From: Certhia americana
Lineage: Eukaryota > Chordata > Aves > Passeriformes > Certhiidae
Length of the DNA stretch: 64,000 nucleotides
Direction of reading: 5' to 3'
Assembly: GCA_018697195.1 (NCBI GenBank)
Contig: CM031857.1
Location: 55,308,683 to 55,372,682, forward strand
The notes under the pieces were generated by a model. That model did no database searches and had not been told where the DNA came from. It was given only the letters and a program-made list of their open reading frames with translations. The stretch's first letter is position 1, and every line of letters starts with the position of its first letter. Made by a program: the position numbers and the translations under genes. Positions 1-15,184 of this stretch are shown here, piece by piece.

Positions 1-1459
1 CCCTCCTTTAATTACCACTGATCCAGATTTGACTTTTGGGGTCAAATCCATACAAAATGTTCCAATCACTGCATGTACAAGGCTGTGCATGGTCTCCCAA
101 ACGTCACATTGCAGCTAAGCTTGTCTGCTAAGTAAATCCACTGTCCAAAATCCAAGGCTTATGTCCCACTTTCCCTGGACCCTCTTAGGGATTTCAACAC
201 AACGTTAGAGTCTACCATGATGTACAGAGATACATACAAACCTCTGGATGCAAGACTGTAGTGAGGGAACAGTTTCTATTCCCTTTGAAGCCTAATTAGA
301 CCTCATTCACCAAACTCAAATTCAGAGACTTGGGTCTGCCTTCAACTGATGCAGGATCACAGATGCAATGAAAAGATATCCAAAATGCTACACATCTGCC
401 TTGATATTTCACTAGTCACATCAGCCTAGAAGGTAACAGATGAACAAGGCATAAAAGTGGTAGTTACCTGTTAAAAACACCTACTCAAAGTAGATAGTAC
501 AAAATAAATAAATAGGTCTGAAAAACTAGCTAAGATCAGTGATAAGTAGGGAAAATAAGATATTTTCCCAAGAGTCTCACACTCTCAGTTGCCCAACATG
601 TGTTGGCAGTACCTCTTAGTACTTTACAGGCAAAGTACCCTCTTAGTGCAGCTCCAGACAGGCTCCTCCACAGAATCCATAGGTTCATCATTAGCTGCCA
701 AATGCATGCTCACCCTGACGTCCCTACCTGAATGTCCTGGAATGCCAATTCATAAAGGAACTTGAACCATTGTCTCAGTGAGATGATAGATATATGCTGG
801 GGAGATACAGATTCCAGCTTGGAATCCTGCTGACAATCATTATCAAAGAACAGAATATGGTAGAAGCATTTAAGCCAATGTTAATGAACAGGCAGGAGGG
901 AAATTTACTGGAATTGTGCAGTAGATGATCTGATAGGGGTTGGATTGCTGTAGTTTTTAGAGAGAGAGATGGACTGGCTTGAAGATTTTAATGTATTAAT
1001 CTTCTAGTCTGACTGCACTCAGCTTTGATTTCCAGACACTGTCTTGTTGGACCATTGACTGCTAAGCTGAAGAGCCTGCTAGGAAAGCATTTCTGCCCAT
1101 CCAAGCACTTACGTAGTCTTCACTTTTATCAAGTCTAATAAAAATAAATCATGTTTTCTTGAACCTTCCATTATGCCAATTCTTCAGCTTCTAAATCACT
1201 ATTACTGGCCTGAGGGAGTCCAGTTCATGTATGTCCCTCCTGAGATATTGTCTCTCACAGTCAGACTCGACAGCACGTGGGTCAGGTTCTTACCAACTCC
1301 TCCACCTTGTGAGTGGTGCCAAGAAAAAAAGAAGACCACACTCAGGATGCATGGTTTCCAGGCAGCAGGAAAAAGAGATGAAAGTGCAGTAAGGACAGGC
1401 TGTGGGCACATGTCCCTCCAGCTCCTCAGCTGTTAGAAGATGGGCTGTTGCTTCCCAGC

Positions 1460-1941
1460 TGTCCTGGTTTAACCCCAGACAGCAACCAAGCCCCATGCAG
1501 ACACTCATTGCCCCACCAGCAGGATCAGGGAAGAATCAGAAAGGTAAAAGCTGGAAAATTCATGGTCTGGAATAAAGACAGGTCCATGTCACATATAACA
1601 GTTACTTAGGAAGACAAATGCCCGCACTCCAAACATCTCCCCTCTTCCTCCTTCTTCCCCCACTTAATATATTGTGCAGGATGTTGCACGGTCTGGAATG
1701 TTTGGTCAGTTTTGGTTGCCTGTCCTGGCTGTGTCTCCTCCCAATCTCCCCTGCACCCTCAACTTCGTCACCACTGTGTCAGTACAAAAAGCAGAAAAGG
1801 CATTGGCTCTGTGTAATTCCTGCTCAACAATAACAAAAACATCTCTGTATTATCAACCCTGTGGTCAGAATAAATCCAAAACACAGCCCCAAACCAGCCA
1901 CTGTGAAGAAAGTTAACACTACCTCAGCCAAAATCAGCACA
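1460..1941 (-). mobile_element. ERV solo LTR with 5-bp target-site duplication
   Basis: 482 bp, read on the minus strand from TGTGCTG to CAGGACA. It matches a common songbird LTR in order: a GGCTGAGGTAGTGTTAACTT-type start, a block containing GGGCTGTGTTTTGGAT, a TATA-like ATATATTAA, a CTGTCTTTATT segment and a GGGGTTAAACCAGGACA end. Perfect 5-bp repeats CCAGC flank it (1455-1459 and 1942-1946). No internal retroviral genes are present, so this is a recombination-derived solo LTR. A 5-bp duplication fits an ERVL-like integrase. Family assignment is from memory. Confidence 0.85.
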
Positions 1942-4900
1942 CCAGCATCCAAGTCAGAAGCCCTGGTAAGCTCACTCTGCTCACTTAAACCGCTGTGCAG
2001 CTCCCCAGGCTTTTGCATGTGTTGGCTGGACAAGCCTTCCTTCACTAGATCTCAGCTCTGCTCTTACAGACCAAAGGCATTTTGTGGCACCTCTCTTGCC
2101 TCAAGGCTGCTTCCCTTCTCAGACCACCCTTACCTGGTAGCTATGCAACTAAGGAACAGGATCTTCTCTTGGCATTCCCTTATTTAGGCATCCAGTGATA
2201 CATCCTATGTTTGTTCTATTGACCACTGTACAGAATAATGACCTCATGCTCAGCTGTCAATGATGTATTATACATAGATCAGAGCCTCTGCCCCAACTCT
2301 CTTGCAAACATAAGTACTGCAAGCTCGGTCTACAGTGTATTCCTAGGCATATAAACTTTGTATTTGGTGATAATAAAATGTTATCCTAACCAGCTATCCA
2401 AATAGGTTCTGCATCAGCAATGTACCCCCTTACTGACTGTACTCTCATGTGTATCATCTCCAAAACATTCAGCAACTACCTCCTTGATCACTCACTAGAA
2501 AAAGATATTGGACCAAGAACCAATCACAGCAACAACTGAGTGACAATTTTCTGCTTAATATTTGCCAGTTTGAAGCCTGCAGGTTAATTTCCATATAGCT
2601 AAATGATAGAGAAGCTAATGTGACATATATTCTACTACAAAGTGACAAATGAAACATACTGAAGGATTTTACAGAAAAAAAGCATCACCTGCTTTGCTGA
2701 ACAAATTCTAATTAAAAAAAAAAAAAAGGACAAAAAAATTTGGCACCACCCCTTTTCTTTCTACCCACATTGATTAGTATTATATTACTCTCTCTTAATT
2801 TTTAACTGATTGAATTCCAAGTCAGATATTTTATCATTTTTCGTACAGTACCTTTTCATATTTAAATATCTGGCTCATCCAATTCATCTTTCAGATATTA
2901 GCAAAGCATTTGCTTTTCCAGTCTCATAGAATTGTAGTACTCAGAAATTATTAAAAATACCAACAGCAACTTTGACAGTTTCTTAGATAACCCCTTAAAA
3001 ACTCTTGAATGTGAATTGTTCAGACTTGCTGATTTGAAAATCTTTTAATTTTAATTAATATGTAGAGCTTGTCTTCAATAGCTGTTAATCAACATCTGGA
3101 GATATTATTGAGATGAGAATTTCTATGCTATCAACACTGAGAGACTGGAGCTACTGAGTGGTCTAATTGTCCAACAATCTGGCCAATTTTCTGTTATGAC
3201 ATTAAATGACTAGCAAACTATAACCCTAATAACCCTAACAGATTGCATTAGCATGGCTTCCTAATACAGTTCTAAATTTCTCTCCCTCTTATAGCTGAGA
3301 ATTTTCCTCATATGCTTTAGTACTATAATAAAAAATGTATCTGCTTTCTGTAACTCATGTTATTTTCGCTGACAGAAGACTGTCAGTAAAGCTGATGTTC
3401 TTTGGATAGGCAAGCAAGCTGAACCACTGGTAAAGCACCAACTTTTCCATGGTGTGTTCTGATCCTGAATCCTCAGCTCTATGGCATGCTCAAGCATAGA
3501 GACCAGGAGATTCAGGAAGAGGGTGGAAGTTAAATGGGAGCGAGGTTATTTTCCAAAAGGAAACATGTAGGGCAGAAGGAGGAGCAGATGCCTAGCCTCC
3601 TCCTCCTAGGTTTTATTTTTCTGTGTCGCTGCTAGACAATGAATTTTCACTGTCTCCAGGACAGCTTGTCTGAGCAAGAACCTGGAAATCTCTTTCTGGT
3701 GCCACCCAAAATGTGAGTAACTTGGGGAGGGAGTACTACTACTACAGCCACTCTCCTAAGCATGCACAAGGGTGCTCAGTGTATTTTCTGACTTAATCTG
3801 AAACCAAAACATTACCCTTTCAATTGCTGGATTCCAGCACTATTCCCTACTTCTATGGCAATCCCAACATACAGGTAACCCTAATAATTCGTGAAGCAGC
3901 AATCACTTCTGGATTGCTACCGCATCTTGGCAAGCAGGACACTCGAGCTGGATAGTGCAGAAACCTTTCACTAACAGCGGGGGAAAACACTCTGCAGCAA
4001 GTTACTGTGTTTCAATCCAAGTGCAAAGCAAGAAGATCTGGGATGCACTTTGCATGTCTCCACTTTATCACACATTGGTACACAACACAAAAGACTCTCA
4101 GAGCACAAAAATGGTCAAAGTCTCTAACTTGATTGCAAGAGACACTTCTGTATCTTTGCCAAAATGAACTCTTGGCTGATCTTCCAGTGCATGAACAAAA
4201 GGACAGAAAAAAGGAAATCCAGCATAGCTACACCTTCAAAAAGCAGTAAGTTATATGAAATCACCCCAGTAAAATTACATGCACTACAATACCATATGTA
4301 TCACCAAGTGTACAGGAAGAATGAGCACTTTTTGTTTAAGTCTTGTAATATGGCACAGAAAGTGGAAAACTTTTGCTCAGAAACGCCGGGTTTTAATTTT
4401 GTGTTACAGATGACTGTCAGCTGCAGTGAAATAAAGCTACATGAGTTTGTGGGGATGAAAGTTTTATAGCAGCTCTAAATTTTTCAAGTCTCAAAGGTTT
4501 AACTGTAAATATTCATGAACTCCACACAGTATATTTTCCACACCAAATCCATTTTGAATATTTTATCATACAAACCACTAAAACGATTTTGCATGATCTT
4601 TCAAAGAATACTTACTTGTTCACAAAAGTGGAAAATATCAACTACAAGTGTTAGAACATTGAGAAGATGATGAAAAGAGAACACACACTGTTCTGTAAAT
4701 TCAGTCTATCAAAATGCAGACAGCTTAACTGGTCACGGAAAATTTCTTATATTTTACAAATCCCTTCTCTTCTTAGAAATCCCTACTCACTTGTACCAGG
4801 ATGCTCCTGGCTCAGCTTCAAAATATTTCAAGTTCACTGGGTGAGATGAAAGCACCACCAATTGCTCTCTTAAGGTTTAACAGACAATAAGATGGTTCAA

Positions 4901-6641
4901 TATTTTAGCCATGCACAATATAAGCACATTACGTGAATTTTCCATCACTTGAAAATAAAATAAATTTAAATGGATGTATCCTGTAATGGAAAAAAAAAAA
5001 AATCTTACCTGAAACTAATTGGCTTTTTCATTTTCTCAATTACTAATTCAGCAACTTGAACCTGAATAACTTAGTAATTAGTAAAAGGAGTTAATTTTGA
5101 AGAAAAAGTCCAAATGTTTAAAAATTAGGAACTGACTGAAATCTCTTTGACTGAAGTTACGTTAAACATATCCATGGCATCAAAGACTTAAAAACAAAAC
5201 CATTACTAATTCCTAGTAAATCAAACCTAATTAATAATACCTGCCTAATATATCACATACAGCAGCAGAAAAATTTAGTGTATCAGCACTAGGGATAGGA
5301 TACCCTGGAAGGAGAAGAGTGAGAGCAAAACATTTATTTTATTTGTGGTATCAATAAACCTTACAGACAGTGGGAGCAGTAGGAGTAAGATACTTAGAAA
5401 TAGAGCAGAGGAATTTACAGAAAAATAATCTGTCTTTCCACTGCTAGTCAGACAAAGCAGGACACATCTATTTGTAAATGAAAAATACATCTTGAAAAAG
5501 ATGGAACCTCCTCCTCTCCAGGTCTAACCCAAGGAAAGCCTTTGCTCTCACCCATACTGGGGAATGCATGAGGTGGCTCCCATCTGTCCACTCCCCAAGG
5601 AAATGCCCATAGACATGTGTGGAGAGCTTTTCCTTTCCTGCTTAAAACTGCATATGTTTAAAGGGGAAAATTTTTTCTAAGAGGCAACTGGCAGGCTCAA
5701 AGTACAGCAGAGATGATCTGCATTTGATTCCAGAGTGCTGTGCTGATGTTGATGCCTCTCTGTACCCCAGTGTTGCTAAGCTATGGCGTTATGTGATGTT
5801 CAAAGCTATCTGTTGGCACACAAGCCCTTTATTCCACAGGGCAGCTGAGTTTTTCTATCAAGAAAGAACAAATTGATGCTAGACAGTCTTGGTGACTTAA
5901 AAACCATTACCAATACGAATGGTAGATCCTCCCAGTGAAACTGTTACTCGTCTATGGCACACAGGAAGGCAAAAAGCAAAACCTAATCAGGCTGCTGTTC
6001 AGTGGTGAGGATAGTCCCTTTGACTGCAAATAAAAGCTTTTGTCACAAAACAGTCAGATCAACAAGTCCTTAGCACCACTTACAGGTTATCTTCTGTGGA
6101 AACATCTTACTGCTGCACACATGCTCGATAAATGAGTGACACACATGTGCATACATTCCATAGATGACACCCCTCTTATACCCACAGGGACACCTTTTGT
6201 TTCTGTGTTGTCCTGCTGTATGCATCGGGTACTGTAATCAGTACTAAAAATCAATGGGAAAAAACAGGCTTTGTGAAAACAAAAATCCTTGAAACACAAA
6301 TGAAGCTGTTTCACACCATAAGCACAAAAGATGATTTGGCCAGCTGACACAACAAATACATCTTCAAGTATTAAAAATAAGTTGCCATTTAATATATAGC
6401 AGTATGTATTTCTGTGCAGAACCCTATAAGCTGTGCAAACTACTTAGACTTAAAGGAAAGAAATAAAGCAAACAGTTGTTATACGCTTCTTCCCCTACAC
6501 AGTTAAATGCAAATTCTCTCTTACAGTCATATTCCTGCTATATCCCTGCACACACAGCTGATACGCCACCTACTGCAAACCCAAGCTGACAGTCAGAGCA
6601 ATGCGAGCAGCATTTTCATTCCAGCATCGAACTGGAGCTGA

Positions 6642-7502
<861 letters not shown>

Positions 7503-7965
7503 TCACAAAGGCAAAGGAAACAAGCACGCAGCCAGTAAACCTCCTTGAGCTGCAGCCTCCTGGCATCACAAATAATGCATCTAACTAGCCCTGTACCACA
7601 CAGCTCAGCTGCTAATCAACTGATGTGAGCTAATGGTATGTAAATCTCATAATGACATCTATCTCTGGCTTACTTAATCTGAATGAAAAATTTATGCCTG
7701 AATTTAACAAGAATTGTCTGTGAACATTGTAAACACAGATGGAATGCTTTATGCTCTTTGTAATATGTTTTCTCAATGCTGTCTTTCGACCAGAGAGTAG
7801 CTGAATTTTTGTGTACCTGTGTGATGAACGTGCATATACCTAACTGCTCTGCTGAACAGCAGTGAGAGTATTTTCATATAATAACCAGGCTTAAAATACG
7901 TTTTGCTTATAACAAATTCAAAATGGATTTTAACTGGAATAAATGATTTTGACTGTTCATTAGTG
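7503..7965 (+). other. KCTD4: KCTD4 3' untranslated region with candidate poly(A) signal
   Basis: AT-rich DNA follows the KCTD4 stop. A canonical AATAAA lies at 7938-7943, about 435 nt after the stop, so a transcript end near 7960 is plausible. The end of the UTR is inferred; longer isoforms cannot be excluded. Confidence 0.5.
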
Positions 7966-10900
7966 TTTATGGTAATCTATTGTACTGAATTTGCAAAAAA
8001 CAAGATTGCAAGAGAGTTTAAAATAACCAACTTAATTTTTTAATGGTTTCTCAGCACACTTAACCCCAAATTTATACCATATTGTTGCACTAACAGCAAT
8101 TGCCAGAAACACAAGAAACACATAAAAACAACACAATAATGCTGAGGGAGATTGGTTTTATTATAGGAATTGGATCCAATCTGCACAGAATGTTAAATTT
8201 TCTAATCATACATACAAATCAAATAGCTAACAAAAGTATTTGACATTAAGTTTAGCGTAACAGGTTTCCAGTAATGGCATCCTACAATGCCACAGTCAGT
8301 ATTTCCTAGCAATCACTTGTGTTCATAAGGACAGGCACTGAACAGAACCCTTGCTCTGTGCACAGTGGCTTACTAAATGCAATGAGTACTATCAGTTCTG
8401 AACAGACCACCTGCTAGCAATAGAGACGATTCACTCTAAGTAATGGAATAAATACCTTCCTTCTCCTCATCTCCACTGTTTATCAAATCTTTTCATTTAT
8501 ATTTCAAGCAAAGTTTTAATAATTCCTATAGAACAACTGTAACTAATTTAAACACAAGTATTACAAACCAGTCACTTCACAAAAGCAGACCGAAAAATCA
8601 TGACAAAAGGCAAGAAGCAGCAGCACTAACTCTAAGCTTTATTTGTCATTGAAACCAATCATCATTCACAGCTCATATGAAGCCAAAATTCAAGTAAAAT
8701 CTTATAAAGAAAGAAAAAAAACCCAACTAAGCAGTTCTCCCAAAACATCAATTTTGCACAGGAAAAAAATAATGTCAACAAAAGGCAGTACAATCCAGTC
8801 CAGAAGTGACAACCAAGGAAAACAGCTAACACAAGACAGGCTGAGAACAGTTGTGGTTTGGGTTTTAGGGTGAACAAATCAATTCTTAATAGCAACGGCT
8901 GAGAATGGATTGGTCCACTTATCCCTCAACATGAAACTCTTTTTCACTTTTAACATACAACAGGTGTTGTTAACTAGGTCCCTTGGTAGAGATGAATCAA
9001 TACAGCAATGTTACATATCCAGACCAGGCAGCAGTGACTGAAATATATTCCAGTATGATTTTATCAAATGGGGGAATTTAACCTCTCCAGAATCCTCCAT
9101 CAAAATGAATCCACTGTCTATAAACAATGAAGTTTTCTATCGAGCCTTCATGTTACAGTCTTACAGTTCATAAAAGATGTGGTTCTATATAAGGTAAGGT
9201 TTCAAGTGGAACTCATCCAGACTCTAATATTTAAAAATCATATCACTTTACATTTCAGGCATACCACCTGAAGAACTGTCCATGTATCCCAAAACTTCTC
9301 TAGATTTGTCCAAATGCATAAATTATATACACACAAAAGATACACAGTAAAATACTATTGTTTACATATGCCACCAGCATGTGTCATCTTCTCTCCTCCC
9401 CCTCCAAGCTATTTTCAAATTGATGTATTAAAAAAATCCTCATTAACCACTAATCTTATGTTTATAAGAATCTGTAGGACTTTTGTGAAAAGCAAATGTG
9501 AAAGCTTCCCTAAAAGAAATACAAAATCCTATTGATCTGCTAGGATAAGAACTAGAAACACAATCACACAGAACAATTACATGAAAAGCCCTTTGTAGAC
9601 ACAATTCTCTACATGACCAAGATAAAGTGGCAAGACAATCTAAAAATGCTCCATATAATGAATCCTCGAATTTTAAAGCAGCATGCTTGCAGTGCTGTCA
9701 AATACACAGCCTGCACCAGCACAAAGTCTGGAGGAGGCTGCTGCTCCTGGGATGTCAAATCATCCATTTGCACTTAAATGCTTTTGATTATAACCTTCAT
9801 TTGTCCTGGGTCTTTGACTGAGATTTAAAATGTAATTGCAGCTGAAAAGAAGGATGGTGCAAACCAATTTTTATTTCAAACAGTTAATATACGTTAATAA
9901 AAATATGTTGTGGTTGCTCGCCTTTCAGTTGGGCTCTTAGGATGCTAAACTCCAAGAAATCAATTGTTAGCACTTTCCAATCAGAAAGCAGCACCAGTTT
10001 TTATTGGAGCATGACTTTTGCTCATGAAAAATCAGTAGAGAATTTGATGGGTCTGCATTGATTGTAGTAAATACTTTCTGAATTTGTTTTTTAACTTAAA
10101 TAACTTAATTAAGTTATTTGTAAGCTGATAATCACAGGTAACATGGAAATCATCTGAAGCATCTTTAAAGAATATTCTATAGCTATTCATAAAAGATTTA
10201 TTTGCCAGGCTTTTGGTTCAGAGTATCTATTTCCCCCTCAACCTACGAAAGAGAACTTGGAAAAAAAGGGTTTTTTTTAAGTGAAATATGTAGTTCTCTA
10301 ATCATTATTAAAATAAATACCTATGTTATTTGGTTGGTTTATTGTGAGTTTGTTTGTTGGTTTGTTTAAAATTCAATGATTTATTACCTTATGTAATTTT
10401 AACTGGATTTTTTGTATATTTCTGTGAAAGTAACACAGACATCTCCAACACACATGTAAAGTCATCTGCTGCAACACCAACTTCAACCTTGTTTCTTTTT
10501 GCTTTTTCATGAGCAGTGATCAATTTCTGCAAGTGTCAGGGTTTGAAATTTTTACATGCTACCTCTGATCAAAGGTACCTCACTCAGCTCTTTGAATTAC
10601 ACAGCAGAAAGAAACATGGAGGTAAAAAATTTAATTCCCTTACCTATTCAGACAAACAAATCCACAACTGTTTTGAATCATGCCATATAGCTACAATTAG
10701 AGAGTTCAAACTAGATATAAACTTGAGCAATTTTTCAGGATGGGAGTGTCTTTCTTTGGTATATGAACAAAAGACCACATGAAACCTCAATACTTTGAAT
10801 AATGTTTCCTTTGTACTCCATAAACAAACTAAATATAACATATTTTTCCTATGTTCAGTCAGTCAGGTGGATACTTGTGTTCCATCAAAGTAGAATGAGC

Positions 10901-12682
10901 CAGAAAAAGTACTCAGTTAGGCATCAGCTACCTTTTCTGTCTTTTCTTTAAAGTTGGAAATTTCATATTCAGTAACTGAACTGAATATGACAATATGAAA
11001 GCTGCAAAAGCAAGTGTGTAAGTCAGAAATACCCACAGTCGTTCTGACAACATTAACATTACTTAGCATATGATATGTATGCAAAATATTTCTATTCTTC
11101 TTTCACTCATTAAGATTTGGATCACAACAAACTTATCAGAACTGTCCTACAAGTATCAGGAAGGAATGACAATTACCATGATTTCTCTGATGCTCTTCAA
11201 CTGCTCTGGTAGGAGTAAGAAGGAACTTCCTCCCATTTCCCCAAGGAGGCACTTGACCTGTTCCCAGGCTTGGCCACCTCTGTTTGCATCCCTGCCTGTT
11301 TTGTCAGCTGAGAAAAGGGGTCACTAAGCAGAAAGGACAGAGGCAACTGAAGGCAGGACTAAATTCCATAGACTACAAAAAATGTCTTTGCCCCTATTAA
11401 TTTCTTGAATGACTGCTCATGGAAAAATACAAACAAGTGCCAAACTGAGCAAAATACTGACACTTGGATGCCCATCCTTCCCCAATGGTGGAGGAGAAGT
11501 CACGGACTTATCTGGCAGTACACTGGCATAGGTACCAACTATATGGATTTTTATATGAGAAAAAAACCTACAAGTGGCTGCACTATGTCAGACTAAGGCC
11601 TGTTTTAGCCCAGTTTTCCCTGGTGACTGGGAACTGTTTCTAAATCCAGAGACTTCACATGTCTGGAGAATCCCCATTTTTGATCCTTTGACCTTCACAT
11701 TCTTTCCCTTGTCTTGTTCTCTCCTCCCTTCATACAACTATTTTTCTTTTTTTTTTTCACCATACCCTTTCCTTTCACCAGGCCAGTTGTGGGGCTAGTC
11801 AGAGGTGCCTAGGAAAGAATAAATACTGGGAAAAACATATACAATGCCTGCTCAAAGCATTTCTTCAGTCTCTAACCACTTACTGCCCAATGACTTCTAG
11901 AGTCAGATGTGGTTTCTGGAGGTAGTTTTGGTGGTGTGAAATACAGAGGCTGCACAAGAAAGTCAAACTGCAGCTCCAATTCTGTACCTTCAGTACTGAC
12001 TCACCCACTGACCAGTGTTTCACAGTCTCATAATTGCACTATTGATATTTTCAAATGCTCATGTCTTATTTTTTATTTTTTTGCATTTGTACCTATTACA
12101 ACTACTTAAGTGACAACAGGTCCCCTCTTTTCCACAGTGGGTAGAAGTTACATCATCATTTGCAGAAAATCGATGGCATTGTTATTTTCGCCTCTTAGAA
12201 GTATTACAAGGTTTCCAGTCAGTAAGATGAGAAGAGGTTAAGAAAATTATTTTCTTCCTTCACTCCTCATTAGTATACAAGCAGAATAAGGACAGGCAAC
12301 AAATAATACAATTTAATAAGAGCAGTGTCTAATCCATTCATTTATTTGTATAGAAGGGACATGTTGCTCTAATGCTGCTGACTGATAAATCAGGATTGGG
12401 GATGAAGAGCACAAGTTCACCTAAGTCTGTGACCAAATAAAAACTATTTTCCTAGGCTGGATCATCTTTGCTAAATAACTATTACGTAAGCCTAGTGTCT
12501 GCTGCCCTGCAACACTGGGTAGGTAGATTGACATGAAAATGACTACTAGCTAAAAAATGAAGAGAGAGGATTGCATAATTTACTGTGTTGAAACAAAACC
12601 AGTAAGGCACAAGAAATTTAGGATCAGAAAAAAGTAATATTTTGGGTTTTATTTACATTTGAAATACACCAATAAATAGGAG

Positions 12683-12985
12683 TTAAAGAATGTCTATCAC
12701 AGAGAACATTGTCTCTAAACACCTCTGTAAGTCATCATAATTCCCAAAAAAATGCCAGAAAACAAGCAGCATGGCAAGGACTGGGGAAGGTAGGAGGAAG
12801 ATGTATGATGACACCTGAGGAATGCGGATGAGCAAGCACTCCGAAAAAGAAACTGCGGTTGCCTTTCTTTCTGAAATTGCATAATATTCTGTAGGACTAG
12901 ACAGCTGATTTCTCTTCCCAAAAATGTTCGTAGTAGGAGTACCAAACACAGCTAATGCAACAGTCTCCCAAGAAGCTGTTTCCAT
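12683..12985 (-). CDS. Unrecognised ORF, candidate small membrane protein (low confidence)
   Basis: An ATG-to-stop frame of 100 codons inside the GTF2F2 intron, on the same strand as GTF2F2. Residues about 59-80 are hydrophobic (SSYIFLLPSPVLAMLLVFWH) and look like one membrane segment; the first half is polar and low in repeats. An AATAAA on the same strand (12648-12653) follows the stop by about 30 nt. Several CpG-containing codons survive in a local AT-rich background. The ATG context lacks a purine at -3, and the bases before it (CAG) could also be a splice acceptor. I do not recognise the protein. It could be chance: several other ORFs of about 100 codons in the window look random. Confidence 0.25.
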   Translation of the reverse strand: METASWETVALAVFGTPTTNIFGKRNQLSSPTEYYAISERKATAVSFSECLLIRIPQVSSYIFLLPSPVLAMLLVFWHFFGNYDDLQRCLETMFSVIDIL

Positions 12986-15184
12986 CTGTGCTGTTCAAAG
13001 CTGGTACAATAATTATAGCTTTAAACAGCAGCTACTCATTTAAAACACTATTACGACATGATGATATGCAAGCTCAACATGCTAGGATTTCAAAAGCAAG
13101 TCGTTAGAAGATGACTCCTATAAATTGAGTCATTCTGTATGTCTGTAACCTTCTCCCGATAATGCTAAAAATTACCACAATATTGCATTGTTCACTGGTG
13201 GTGTGACTTTGGGGGCATAAACTTGGTTTACACACAATTCACAAAAGCCATCATCTTTCTGGGCATTAAAGGGAGATTCCACTAGCTCCACCCCAAGCAT
13301 TATTTCAGTTTTGTGAAAAGCTAGATCTCTATGCTTTTACAGCATACATCTTTATTTTCCCTTTGACACCACCAAACTTTCAGTGGCAGCTTTGTTCCAC
13401 GTATGGAAAGCCTGCTCTAACCGAAGCACAAAGTCCTCTTCCTCACAGCTCCTGAAGAGAGATTTGGCACCCTATGTAAGGGGGTGGCACTTTACCAGCA
13501 ACAAAAATACATCAAGGACATGAGAATTTAGACTTAAAAACCCAAGGCTGCTTGCTGGGGAAATTCCCCAGGAAGATGAAGTTTCAAGGGGCTTGCTAGA
13601 GTCTGGAGCCTCATGCTCAGAGAAGTCTGCAGTGCTGGACTCCCCGAGCTGTGAGAATGGGGAGGGAGAAGTGTGGTGAGAGAGCCTATGACCATTGTGA
13701 GATGAAGAGAAAGGTGTCACTCAGTGTCAGCTGAGGGTCTTGGTTTTGTGATGAAGACAGATGCCTACACAGTGCAATAATGAAGGCATTACAAGTAATG
13801 TCTAACAATCCTGAAATTAATTAATAAATAATGGTGGAAAAAATCTTACAAAGTTCTCTTTTTGCTTTTCATATGCCAGCTTTCAAAGAGGCAATTTTCT
13901 TTATTGTAGTAGAAATCAGAGGAATTAACTTTTTCTTTTTTTTAATTATTAGTAGAAAACTTCAAGCTATAAATCTCCTGCTGCAGCTCCACAGAAAGCT
14001 ATTTGTTAGCTCCTAGGAGGTACCACAGTGAACAGATGAAGTGAAAAAAAAAAAAAAAGGTCAGAGAGGGATACAGACTCTCTCAATTAGGAAGAAAAAA
14101 AAAGCAAACAAACTAGCAATGAACAGGCTAAGCATGAAAAAATGTAAACAGAACAAGCAACTGTAACACCAAACCCAGTCTTTTATTGCTTCTACTACTT
14201 AAAAAGGCCTTTGGCAAGTATTAGGGATGAAGCAGTACATTTTCTCAGTGCTGAAACTGGTAATCTCAGAGACAAATTAAAGGTCCTGCCAGCCAGGTTG
14301 ATAAGAAACAGCTAAAGAGAGGAAAAGGTACTCTTGAGGTTAGAAGTCTTATCAATACTAACATTATCTAAGGCCTGCAGCACTGCCAGGTGCTGTGACA
14401 TTTCCAACACATTTTCTAAAATGAACAGCAAATAAAGCTCTTTCCCAACAGGGCAGAAATCTAACATGTAGGCTATCTAATGCCTTCCCATTAGATGATA
14501 AAAAGTCCACTTCTATAACTTTTCTGCCATGCCAAGATTACGATTTCTGGGTTTGCCCAGTGAGTTTCCTCAGACAACCTGCATGAGTAGAACAATATGC
14601 TGTAGCACAGCTACACACTGCTCCTGCATCACCACTGCTATTGGCAAGATGCTGGGGCTGGAAAAGCCTGACAGTTCAGGTAGAGCATAAAACAAGCTCA
14701 GCTAGACTGTTTACATACTCAAGCATACAGAAAGCCCAGGTCCTCCAATTGCACTACTGCCTCCAGTGTTCCTGCAGCTGCAGTTACCAAAGGCAAAGAT
14801 AAATGACTACAGACAATCTTGGAAGAGCTAACCTCGCCTTTGCTTTAATTGCTTGCCCCCAAAAAAGTTATTTCCATGGTTAAAAAGAAGAAACTTTCAA
14901 CTAATATTCCTGATGGAAATCGTGTAACAACAGTATAGAACTGGGGGAAAAAAGATGCAGGTGGAAGAGGGGAAAAAAAAGCCTGAGTGTAACAGTCCTG
15001 GATCAGACTACAGGTCAGCTTTGCTCAGCATCATAACTCCAGTAAAGTGGTTGCAAGTGGACATCTGTGAAGAAACCTAAGGACAGTGGAGCCATGTATG
15101 ATTCTCCTACTGGGTATGCATCCAGTGTCCACCTGGCTTTTGTGGCTTGGGGTTCCTCAAATCAGATGCCTTCTCGACCTTAGT

